NCBI GenBank assembly: GCA_013365325.1
Contig: JABVXV010000026.1
Location: 248,001 to 312,000, forward strand
Length of the DNA: 64,000 bases
From: Dipetalonema caudispina
Lineage: Eukaryota; Nematoda; Chromadorea; Rhabditida; Onchocercidae
Reading direction: 5' to 3'
The notes below the pieces were generated by a model. The model was not told the origin of the DNA and did not search any database. It saw only the letters and a list, made by a program, of their open reading frames with translations. Shown piece by piece: positions 10,428 to 21,900 of the stretch. Both the position numbers and the translations under genes were made by a program. Position 1 is the first letter of the stretch, and each line of letters opens with the position of its first letter.

Positions 10428-12837
10428 TTATTTACTTGTAATTTCTTCGATCAAATTGAAGATATGATAATCACTCCAGGCATATTCTTTTAAATTTCCA
10501 TTAGTAACCATACAATGGATACTGAACGACATAGGACCAATTATTTCTTCACACAAACGGCGATTTTCAATAGTGGTATTACTTAATAACTCCCAGTCAA
10601 TGACCTCTGAATAAGTAGAAGTTATATATTATCTTCGAATTGCAGATAATGATGAATAATCTTTCCGTTTAACTTCAGAATCCAAAAATTTCATTAAGAT
10701 TAACACAACCAGTTATTCTTTACCACAGTTATCTCTATCCAACTTTAAAGGTCCGAATATGATCATAAATAATTGTCCCTGTTGAGCTATAGTCTTTTGA
10801 GTGCGTAAAATAACCGAATTCCAAAAACCATAACATTCGTCGTTCTTCTCCCAGTAGCTCAGGAAAAAACCTCGGAGACGTACCCGAACCTAAAAAAATT
10901 GAATAAAGGGCAGAAATGAGGTGGAAATCTTGCGGTTGTTACCTCTATTTCCAAGTGAGGATAGTTCTTGACTTTTCTTGACATAGCTCGGCTAAGAATG
11001 CCATTTAAGCCAGTAAATCGCATCACTGCCCGGAATAGTTCTTCACATTCATTTTGCGTCCATCCTTTGCAAAACTAAAAAAAAGCTATTAACTTCAGCA
11101 ACTCAAGTAATAAAAGGAAGGTGTAGAGAAAAAACTTTATTGTATGAATTCGATTTGACACACATGTCTTAAGCTTATTTCTTTTCTATGTATACATTAT
11201 TATCTTCAGCCCATGGCAACAAAGAAATATTTCTGGTCCAAACTTACCGCCATAAAGCATCGACCCCAACCGTACCAATTTTCGACGTTTTTATTCTGGA
11301 AATTCACATATTTTAAAACCACGCAATTTTTAAAAATTATAAGACGATCTGGGCTAGCTGTGCTGTTTTCACCTTGTTGAAGAATTTTGCCAAGAAGACA
11401 TGACCGCCGTGAAAGCTCATTACGATGGTACAAGCTTTTAGAAGCATACCTGAAAGAGCTAAATGTTACTTATATTTACTTCAACTAAAAATGATATGCG
11501 AGACGAGTCTGACAACGGCCCATAAAATGTTCGAGTTCCAGCCGGGTAACATCATTGCAACCGACATGATATCCGGTCTTCGACAATGCTGACCGTATTA
11601 CACCATATGCCATACCGAATTAATTAATAATAAACATCATATCTACTCGAAACTGAAGCTGAACTAACCCCAAGCATAAAATGGATCTTGTGCACTCTCA
11701 AAATCAGCATCATACACTGCAGCCGTTTCCGCGAAAAACCGTCGACGTGTAGCAGCCATTGGGATGTATCCACGGATTTTGCTATTCAGTGTACTGGATG
11801 AAAGACTAAGCTGCTTTAACTGCAGTACTGAAATTAGAGCCTTTTTATAGCAATAGTAAAAAGTAAATGTTTATCGTATATCTTTTTTTATTCACATTCA
11901 TTCTCTTTTCGGAAAGAAGATATATAATATAAAGACTTGCGGTCAATTAGATTCAGTGTACAGAGAAGACGATTATGGATTATGAACATCAAATATTATG
12001 GTTAATGCAAAAATAATTTTCTTTCCAGCATTTACATTTTATGTTTTAAAAATTTTTTATAAAAGAAAAACGACAAGCTGAGAAACCTGGAATGCGATCA
12101 AACATTACATAGAGTAATTCAGGTGGAAGCATTTGGAAAATTCCAAGTGGTGTATTGAAAATAACATCCGGTACCACTTGTATTACATTCTCCAATGCTA
12201 AAAATCTTTGCTTTTAAAATCTTTTCCATGTCGTTCCAATTTTTCAGATAATTGCAATTTTTTGGATTAGACTAATTGCTCACAGATTTAAACAAACTGC
12301 TTATTTTACAGTGGAAAGGTATAACGTAGTTGTTTTGCTCTGTTTGGCTCTATTGTATAATCATGACAATCATAACGGTAAACAAAATTACATTTGCACT
12401 AGAAAAGCACAACGCGGCATATTTTAGTGATGTAATAAAGTTCATTAGCATCTTTTATCCATAATTCTTTAGTAAAATAGTATTAAGAAGCTGATTTTGT
12501 TGATAATAATAATATTAATAAAATATATATGCATATGGATATATGAAATTTCACTTGACTGAAAAATTCACGATTATTATACCATTTTCCTTGTCTTCGA
12601 AGAAATTATAACACGGAACCAGTCGAATGGAAGAAATATTAATAGCATTCAGCGTTCCATACGCTTTCGTTTTTTTCCCATTCAACGAAAAATCACTTTC
12701 TTCGCTAGTTCGACGCTTGCGAACAGCAAAAAAAGTTGTGATTTGACCCGTTTCGGTATTTCCGGACTAAAAATAAGACAAAATTGACGAAGTGGAGATA
12801 TCAGTCATATTTACATCCATCGTACCAATTCAATCAT
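10428..12837 (-). CDS. prom-1: F-box protein, FBXO47 / PROM-1 family
   Basis: Exons on the minus strand: 12837-12826, 12766-12583, 12197-12087, 11827-11669, 11588-11517, 11449-11373, 11295-11248, 11074-10943, 10889-10724 and 10606-10428. Phases match throughout and the sum is 1140 nt, or 379 residues. An F-box-like segment (MLPPELLYVMFDRIP) sits near residues 78-92. It is followed by segments that align, from memory, with human FBXO47: LEHFMG then LLKACTIVM, KGWTQNECEELFRAV, VRVRLRGFFLSYWE and LFMIIFGPLK. Family knowledge: F-box proteins recruit substrates to SCF ubiquitin ligases, and nematode PROM-1 promotes timely meiotic entry and homologue pairing in the germline. The protein is about 70 residues shorter than human FBXO47 (about 452), chiefly in the C-terminal half. 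Start choice: ATG 12837 in context AAAATGA, four codons before a 59-nt intron. Residues 8-23 hold a PIP-degron-like motif (see findings). Confidence in the family is high; the 11517 donor is less certain. Confidence 0.88.
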
Positions 12838-13609
12838 TTTAAAATCATTCAGGATCCATCATAATAATATTTCGCAGTCAAGAAATTTTGCTTGAATAAT
12901 ATTTAGCCAAGGATCATGGAAGAGTATTGTAATATAACTTTCGAGGAGGAATAATGGTAATGACAGTACTGTCAAAGATCGATAAATTCTTGCTCGAATT
13001 AACTCTATCTAACAATTTCGTGCTCCACAAACAGTATTACATTATATCTTTCGAAAATCGCCATCAGCAGGCGGTATTTCCGATCATTTTGGAAGAATTT
13101 TTTATAGAACAGCGGAGAAAACAGCATGAAGTGGAGAACACAAAGACGAATTATTGAAACTTAACAAACTAATGCCAAGACTGGCAAGAAAAGTTTGCTC
13201 ACTAGGCAGTAGTTTCCTTGACTAATTAATACTTTATTTGATCCTTGACCAACAAAATCATTATTGCTGCTTTCGTTTTATAGTTCCTTCATGAGCTTGT
13301 AACTGTCCTTATCATATGAACAGGAAATGTAAATTGATTTGAATAGGATTTGTAGCACGAACTATTCTGAGAAATTTTAAAACCCTGCTGCTTAAGTCGT
13401 TGCACAGTACTGAAGAATCGATGAGATGTTTTTCCAGTCTATGCATACTTCCAGTGTTTTCATCCATATCGACCGCTATCAAAAATCCTTTAGATTGAAA
13501 CAACTGTACCAATGATTACGTAAAACCTATCATTCAAGTTAGCATGCCTCTCCTTCAAGTTTGTATGCTTATCTCCGTCCATATCCAGTTGATTTGTCGC
13601 ACTCGCTTT
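12838..13609. other. Upstream flank; no firm gene
   Basis: It contains a 67-codon + strand open frame (12954-13157) divergent from the F-box gene, and a minus-strand open frame (13312-13512) whose product starts near GFLIAVDMDENTGSMHRLEK. The latter is followed on its own strand by AATAAA (complement at 13233-13238). Either may be real exon sequence, but I could not connect them to anything by phase. Confidence 0.4.
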
Positions 13610-14221
13610 TTAATTGATCTCTTCACGAATTCCAACATTCGATCCTATTGACTCACTGGATAATCAAATTTATTTGAGAATTGTTTAAATACCATCTACA
13701 TAGTAAGCGAATCACTAAACGAGCAAGATTAGGTTGCTCAACGTATTTCATTCCCGGAACTTTGGTCATATGAACAAATTTCCAATAATAGAATTCAGCT
13801 GCATATTTTCAACATGATAAACATGATCTGAACGAAACTATCCTTTATAAATCGATTATTTCTTTTCGTCAGCCTTCTGGGAATAAGTGATCTCGAGTTT
13901 TCCTTACCGATTGCTATCAAATGAAAGTTATAATTAAAAATGTAATATCTTATTCCTTATGAAAAGAAGTCCCTATTTCCATCATTATTATCATTAGCAT
14001 TATCGACAAACTAGTACTACGGTAATTTTTCAACTGTTCTTTACAAATTTGAATGCAACCAACAATGGATGAACGTTTCTCACTATAAAACTAATTCGGC
14101 CACTAGTTACATTCCTCGACCGTATTTCTCCTGGATCGTTGTTGATACGGCGTATATTGCAAATATGAGGTAGCACTGGTACTTGCTCGTTATCAATTTG
14201 AGAGGTTAATATCCGTCGCAT
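13610..14221 (-). CDS. Doubtful minus-strand gene or gene remnant
   Basis: An ATG at 14221 opens a frame encoding about 37 residues, beginning MRRILTSQIDNEQVPVLPHI, up to a possible GTAACT donor. A second exon-like block, about 13800 down to a GTATTT donor near 13692, encodes KVPGMKYVEQPNLARLVIRL and has a good TGCAG acceptor. It joins in phase to a third block ending at TAA 13610-13612. The first junction does not keep phase, so an exon is missing or misplaced. Beyond the TAA the same frame stays protein-like for about 30 codons (SATNQLDMDGDKHTNLKERH), so the stop may be a nonsense mutation. I do not recognise the family. Confidence 0.3.
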
Positions 14222-16608
14222 ATTACAGCCTATAAGGAAAGTGAAGATAGATTCAATTTAAAAATTTCTGCTAATAAATAAAATCTAATTATTCCCGATC
14301 CTATGGTATTGACCACCTAAATGTAACAAAAACATTTAGCTAACTGTTTGCAGGGTGAAAATATAATACGATATTCTTATCACTTGTGTTTGGAATTTGA
14401 CTTAAAAGGAAATTTACCGCTGCAAATTTCTCGAACTGATATAATGAAATCTCGAGTACATACGAACGAAAGAATTGAAATTTCGAACTTTCAGGACAGT
14501 TATTCGAAATTTCCAATCACTAAGATAAATATCAAGATTGTTTACAACCTACCTTTCAAGATTGGTAGTGCGAAATTTGTGAACTAGTGCTTTAAATATC
14601 TCGTGTTTCAAATATTCAAAAATAATTAGCTTCAAATTAGAGAATGGATATTTTGGAATTTGTGACCAGAAAACTTAGCGCGAAATTAATTTCGAAGGAC
14701 AATAGATAAAGGGAGAGAAATTCCGAATATCCAATAAATTCGAACTTTCGAGAATAAACTGAACAAATCCCGAACAAATGTCCCACAGGTAAGAAAGTTT
14801 CTTGTTAGCGATGAAATAACACGTCAAAGATACCATAACAACGCATTTCATCCTTTTTCTACGCTACTATCAGAAAAGATCCCAAAGAACCCCCGGGATA
14901 CCGCGTAAATTACAACAGAACGCAGTGACCCGAAATGAGTACGTGCATTTGTCCATGACCATTTTAAACGGAAATTTTCCTTCACATCTTACCTTTGCGA
15001 GCGAGTTGGCATTAATTGTCAGTGAAATTTCGAAATGAAATAAAAGAATTTTTTAGAATTTTATGCTAATATTAGAAGAAATCAGCTTGATTAACGGGGG
15101 GGGGGACTTTCATTCCGGAATTTATCATAATATTCAGGATATCCCTTATAGTATCTCTGCAGTTTTCACAATATTAAGGATATTCCAACAGAATAATACG
15201 CAATAAATCTTCATGTTATTTCTGCATAATTCATCTTATCCTTCTTCTTTTATTCGGATCAAATTATGAATAAAATTTCTCATTCGTTCTCATACACACA
15301 TATTTGACTCATTAAAATCCTCTTATGATAAATAGATTTTATCAGGTGTTATCTTACGAGCTATCATGTCTGCAACATTTCAGTTGACACTGATTAATTT
15401 TCGTTCTGAAAACAAAAACATTTGAACCAAAAAAGTTCTCCCACTATCGATAGCATATTAATTTGCCAGTATTGTCTTTTTGCAAAATTCATTTTGACAG
15501 GTCATTTTCTCCCTTTTTCGAAGGTTTCTTCCCTCAGAAAATTGGCTTCCCGTTGTAGTGAGCAGTGATATGGGTGATACAATCAGGAAGTTTTGCAACA
15601 CATTTGTAATGTTAGAGATTGTAAACGAATAAGTCAACTAATCAACAAGAAAAAGGCTTTGATGACTTTTGATGACACGCAATGTGTAATTCATCCTTCA
15701 GAAAATTATGTCTTTTAAAAAATATCAAGGCTCATCCAGTTAATTACATGGATATACGTATGTTACACATACTATCATATCCCGGGTAACCTGTACTGCT
15801 CTTTTTATAAGTATTTTGCCCAATGGTTTGTTAGAAACAGAAATTGCTATTTAGTAATTTCGAATTATTTGTTTCAAAAATAGTAATATTTCAAATTGGA
15901 TTGAAAATTTTAACTATATTTAGAACAATTAAGATCAATCGATTAATACGGTAATTAATATCATTAATTGACTATTTCTGATATTTTCGCTCAAAATTTG
16001 CCAGAAAAAAGTCACAAACTTTATCTATAATTAATTTGAAATTTCCAACCCATTTCCTTTATTAAATCAATCATATCTAACTAAAATTGGCAAGATTTTA
16101 GTCTATAACCTGCTCAAATTATTAGCCAAATAAACTTTGAATTTGGCTAATAGCATAAAGGATTGTTAGCATCCGTAAAGTACAAATGTTTCGCTGAAAT
16201 AAAACAGTTGAGTAATTGCTTAATTGCTATTCAAGAATAGAAATATTTTTCGCAATTCATTGCTATTCCGTATTGCTGTATCAGGTAATTCCGAATATGA
16301 TTTGATAATTCTGGATACTATCATCTTATCTATACCATTTCTTTTTCAAACTTTTCCAAAAATATTTCCGTATTATAGCTTGTTTTTCTTTCTTGCTCCT
16401 TTTTGTCTTTCGCCTTCTTTCCCTCTTTCTTGCCTTTTATTTGTTTAACAAATGTGAAATTTTGTTATTTGTAGTAGCGAGGTACATTTCCACTTTCTTT
16501 CTCTCATAGCAATTGTCATTTGTTCTTACCGTTGTTGTACGGAAAACCGATCATGCCGATTTACTATGTTCCGTAAACGGATAACATTTCGATGTGTTTT
16601 GCAACTAA
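14222..16608. other. Long intergenic region with TTCGAA-rich stretch and a G run
   Basis: From about 14450 to 14770 the motif TTCGAA and near variants such as CGAAATT recur many times without a clear period. A run of nine G lies at about 15097-15105. A + strand open frame at 14348-14587 overlaps the TTCGAA-rich part and is probably chance. No other gene is supported. Confidence 0.45.
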
Positions 16609-17923
16609 ATGAATCAATCATTTTTCATCCTTTTCCTTCATTTTTTGCCTGTAATTGTCAATTCTGTTGCAGCAAAAATTCCTTTTAACAATGAAATTTT
16701 GTATTATTATTAAATACAATGTCGAAAATTTACTTTAAATACAAAATTTCAATAAAATACAAAAGAAAAAGAAGTACAAAAAAGTGCATGCATACTTATT
16801 TTTCGAAAGAGATGAAATTTTTTGTCTTTTCTCATACAATTTTTCATTAAAATCTTTGTTATAACTAGCAAATTTTAAATAAGTTGTGAAAATTTTAATT
16901 TTTTACAACGAAAATTTCCTCGTCCATATATTTAAGATCTACATATCTTATAGACGAAGTACTCTTTCTGGATCAGACAACAAGTCATCCACGTTATTGC
17001 CAATCAATGATCCACTGTCTCACTGGATACGACTGTTTTCAATATACGGTTTGCTGCAGAAAACCCGGTCAATACCCTAATGGACAATCGATTGCAATAG
17101 ATGGTAATGGTAAATTTGTGATAGCTTATCCAAATTTCCTAATTTTAAGTTTTAATTTTTTTCAGTTTAAAAGAAATTAAATTTCTTATTCCCTCCTGCC
17201 CACAACTTCCATCGTACACAAAATGCGCTTTATGTGTTTAATCTGTTCTTAATTTCTCTATATTGTTATTCCATTATTTTGTCATAAATTTTCTACGAAA
17301 CTTTTTGTTTAACTTTTGTTATTCTTGTTGATTCTTATGAACATTCATTCAAATTTGAATTCCTAGAACTTTAAAACTTATTAATTTTCAGAAATTTTTC
17401 TCGAACTTATGAAAAAAAATCATGCTTTGTTCTGTCCACGATAATAATCCCATGATTTTATGCTGGTAGCTCGTTTCATTTGAACTTATACCAATTAAAT
17501 GCCTTAGTAATATAGGATCTATTATCGTAAAATGAACGAATTTTATTTGATTCATCGAATAGTTCATTTAATTAACAAAACTTGAACTCGTTTTTATGTA
17601 TCAAAGAATAATATTTATGTATTTTAATACACCATTATAGACTAAATAGTTTTTTCAGATATCAGTTTACTATGAGTAATAAATACTTCAACTCATCAAA
17701 CTTTCAAGGTTTTGAAAAGTTATATGTAAATAAATATTTGAATACTTCTACTAGAATGAATTAATAAAGCCCAAAAGATTCCCGGATTTCCACATTTCCA
17801 GAACATTTATTGGCATGCACACCACCTGGTCAACTACCAGTTTATCAATCATATAGTTTTTGCGTACCGTCGACATCATCTACTATAGTTTTACAGTTTC
17901 ATGCTGCAATGTACCCATGTTAA
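16609..17923 (+). CDS. Small secreted cysteine-rich protein
   Basis: Three exons, 16609-16700, 16937-17103 and 17802-17923, keep phase (2, then 1) and give 381 nt, or 126 residues. Exon 1 encodes a textbook signal peptide, MNQSFFILFLHFLPVIVNSV, with likely cleavage just after it. The mature part has eight cysteines arranged C-x4-C-x4-C-x4-CC, then three widely spaced cysteines, the last being the C-terminal residue. The core reads CLTGYDCFQYTVCCRKPGQY. No membrane span follows the signal, so export is expected. The acceptor of exon 2 is TTTAAG rather than TTTCAG; an alternative downstream acceptor at 16954 would break phase. I do not recognise a named domain, and the function is unknown. The even number of cysteines fits disulphide bonding. 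In exon 3 a shifted frame also reads protein-like (TVSCCNVPM), so the true 3' end should be checked. Confidence 0.6.
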
Positions 17924-18994
17924 TAACTCAGTTAAGTCCCAGCAATAATCAGTTATCACCAGGAGGATTAATGACCGTGTGGCAATTATATTGACTTCTA
18001 TTTTTGAATTTTTAAATTATTGAAATATCATTCGTGCCAATTGACGAATTATTATGTCTATTTTAATTGTGTCATTCTCATTTGAAACGATTTTTTTCAA
18101 GAACAAATTTCAATTGTTTTTTCTACATAAATGAAAAAGAATCCTTTTATGCTATAGAAATAAACAAGCACAAATAATCTTTAAAAAAAGCAAGACAAAT
18201 GGTGGTGAAATACAGAGATTAAAACCGTATTTGTCAGAGATTAACCCGTAATAACATCCACAAAAAAAAAAGTAGAGAGAGGAAGAAAAAAAAAAGACAA
18301 ACGGTGCTTTGGTATCACAACGCTATCAAGCTCCAAAGTAAGGAACTGAAAAGCGAAGGACAAATTGTGCAGAAAACAATCAATATGTTCAACAAATATA
18401 GAAATCATAAAACAGCACGGAAGCACATAAAATGCATATGCCTGAAGCGTCAAAACAATTCATCCAGATCGGCTACTATTATCCAGACATGGATGGGTAA
18501 AGGGATTTTCGGGAAGTTTATCATGTTAGATGATATTAGAGTACTACCTGAACTATCGCAACGCAAATTCCAAGCTGATCAGTACAATTTGAACTTTTAA
18601 TATAAATTCTAGTTTTTTGAAATCCAAACAAAATATCTAAACATAGTTGATGCTGCTTATAATAACATGTAAGAAAAAGAATTCGTTAATATTTAAATTA
18701 TAAATCTTTACTGCAAAACTTTCCCGCTCCTGCCCATTAACACTCGATAATAGCAATAATAGTAACAGTCGCGACAAAGAATTTCTGGAATCAAAATGAA
18801 AGACGCATTTCAAAACTAGATAGATTTCACTGCACAGTATCTCCTAATAACATAAAACATTATATTTCAGTTCCTTTGAAAATCAATAACAGTAGATCAA
18901 ATAAAGATAAACCAACATACAATAGATTAAGTAGTTGGTAAACACAAGGTCGCAAATAGACAATAACTTTGTGTTCGGTGACTCCTTATCCACA
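17924..18994. other. Convergent 3' flanks of two genes, with one orphan open frame
   Basis: The interval lies between the ends of the + strand cysteine-rich gene and minus-strand folliculin. A + strand open frame at 18304-18600 encodes up to 98 residues, very basic at first and then more ordinary (RSATIIQTWMGKGIFGKFIM). It begins at GTG directly after an A-rich tract and has no clear acceptor, so I do not call it as a gene. Confidence 0.4.
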
Positions 18995-21900
18995 TCAAGT
19001 GGCTGCTTTTTTGATAACATCCATGACTTGCTGTTTATATGCATCCGACAAACCAGCTTGGAAAAATAATAAGACTGTTCCATCCTGAACAGTTATTTTA
19101 ATGCAATGTTGCCAATAAAGACAGAATGATTTAAGAAATTGTTCAGTTATTTTGAAATCTTATTTAAAATGCAGCCAATTTCACAAAAAATGTTAGAGAT
19201 ACTAAAATTTCCTCGTATTGCTTGTTTATTTTTCTTTTTTAATCACAAAATTTGTTCCAAACGTCCGTTACTAAAACCCCAACTAAAACAAACCTGCTTG
19301 CCACATCTCATGATTTGAAGGACTTTTTTCAAATCAACTTTTTTTTTCTGTCGTCCCAGCTGATACACCAACTTTGCTTTGTTTAGCCACTGTTCTCTTG
19401 TATTTCCGATGACAGATGCCAAAACACGACATGAGAGATCATCATCTGTAGCCGTGAAATTTCGATTGAAATAATAGAATTCACCAGAAAAGCAATTATT
19501 ATATTGTAAAAGTAACAACCTAATAAAAAGTCAACTGAAAACAAGGCCTTGAAAATAAGATGTTAGTTTCATCCAGGATATTCCTGAAAACTGATCTTAG
19601 GTATATGGCCAATAAACACCAAAAAGTGAGTGATAATGCGTCATGGTGATCTCAAATAATTTAGATCCCTCTTTCTGAAAATCATAAACGTTTTCAAAAT
19701 TATAAGAAATATTATAGTCTCATAAGACCTAATTAACGAATGTATCAATTAATAATATGTGCTAAGGAAGAACTTCTACGCCTACCTAATATAAGCTGTT
19801 TATAGCGAATAACAATGGCAGGTATATCATATTTTGGTGCTGTACACTCCGGGTATGCAATCAATGTGAATGCATAGTCTTCGAAATCAAGTGACTTTCT
19901 GGGAGGCAAAATTTCGATCAAATGTTTCGCCAAATTTTCATCGACCTCCAATATATTTAGCACACTTAGGAACACAGCTAAATAAATTTAGTACACCTAG
20001 ACAGTTAATCTTAAAAACAAACTACAGAGAAATGCTTTCTAAATTTATCGATTCATCAATTCAGCGGAAAAAGAATCAGTAATTGGCGAAATATGCGAAA
20101 TACGGTTCCTAAGAAGTAAAGCAAGAGAATAGAACAGGATAATGTGTTAACGCAGAGACTAAGTTTTCCAAAGTACTCAGAAATTAACGACCAATATACT
20201 AAATACAATTAGCGGAACGATTTACGGCAACGTTAGCTTCTTTCGGCAAATGTATGACTACATTAGATAAACAGCTATGTTACAACCGGAACTGAGCACA
20301 ATAAATGAGCAAGTAGTAATGTAATCCTCTTACATTGTCATCCTTCGATGACGTGCTCAGCGGGGGTGAAATACAACTTCCCGAAGAAAGCGAGCAGGCT
20401 CCTCGTTCCTCTACCATCGGCTGCCTCGAATCGATTCTGTCAAATGGTATAGCCAGCAACAAAACCACAATATCAATTGCATCAGGTGATAATTCGGTCT
20501 CTTCAGGACATCCAAATAAATTAGATCTGTAAATAGCTGACTTTAAAATTTTGAAAATCTAATTTCTAGAACTAGTATACATCTCTCCTCTATTACTTCT
20601 TTCTTCCTACAGGTCTCAATAATATTAAAATCTCTCAAATTTCCCATAAAAAAACCCTTTAATGATATCTTTTCTTGTATTCTGTCAGGTGTTATGGTAA
20701 AGAGACACTTCTATATTTGAATACATTGTGATAGATAATAAATAGTAAGAAGCGTAGCGGAAAATGCTATATTTTTACTTACACAAAGACATGTCGATAT
20801 TCCTCCGCATATAACATACGAACGCAACCCAATGGCAAGAGACTGGAAAGTGCAAGTAGAAAACGTTTAGCTACTGCTTCATTATGACATTTCAGGACAA
20901 TCTGGAACAGAAATTCCACATCAATAAAATCATTTGAAAATACTAAAGATATCGTGGCCATACGGCACTTACCAACCGGAAATTATGGGACAAATAAGCC
21001 CGGCACTTTCCCATCCCTTCTATAAAGTAAAGTGCAAATTAACCTGACCGCCGGTAACCAACTGTGTTAAAACAATTTCCAGGATACTTTGACCATTAAC
21101 TTTTGGTAAATTTTCGAGCATGTGTGCAATTTGTCGCAATGCCTCGAAGCAATCCAAACATCTTGAACAACTTATATCATTAGCATTCGTCCCATTACCA
21201 GCTTTCAGCTCACGTTCTTTCATTACGAGGATATCCTGTGTTGGCACTCCTTCCAATAGGTATTCCTTGCACAGACGTGTTTGTGTACGCAATATACAAA
21301 CCATAAACCTTAAGTTACACAACGAAGATTATCGAACAGCACCCACACTGTTTAAAAAGTAATGGAACGCTATTTACAGCTCAGAGAAATCTGATATTCC
21401 AAAATAGTATCATATGGAATGTCGACGGTAAAATCAAAAACAGTAATACCATCAGTAGATGAAACGGATTATAGAGCAGATAGATGATTTGAGAACTGCG
21501 ATGTTCAGTTGATAAGGAGCCACGATTTGACCAGTCTGTCTATTTCAAGTCTATAAATCTTACGGTCAAAAAAAAAAGGGAAAAAGAAAAAACTTAAGAT
21601 CAAAACAAAGCCCTACATATGTAATTGTGTGAAAATATCTGCACGACCGGTGATTACAGCCAAAGTTCGAGATGTATCCAATTCGAGCTTGGTAACATGA
21701 GCACGCAAAAAATGCGCTGGCAATAGTGAAGCACACGATGCTGCAGCCTGCTTTAGCACTTCATTGGATGGATCACTTTGTTCACGGTCAAAAACCATGT
21801 TCGATTCCATCTGAAGACTTTCGGAACTGAGGAATTTTGAAGAAAGATCAAAAATGGGATAGTCGTATAAAAACTATTACTATTCAATGATTCAATATAA

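Noticed and set aside
12944..12956. GAGGAGG a few bases before ATG 12954, resembling a bacterial ribosome-binding site
   Set aside because: The flanking genes are clearly spliced eukaryotic genes, and the 67-codon frame has no bacterial-looking product. One purine-rich hexamer is expected by chance.
18304..18600. 98-codon + strand open frame, possibly IQ-like
   Set aside because: The residues around IIQTWMGKG do not fit the IQ consensus in register, there is no clear start or acceptor, and it lies in the presumed 3' flank of folliculin.
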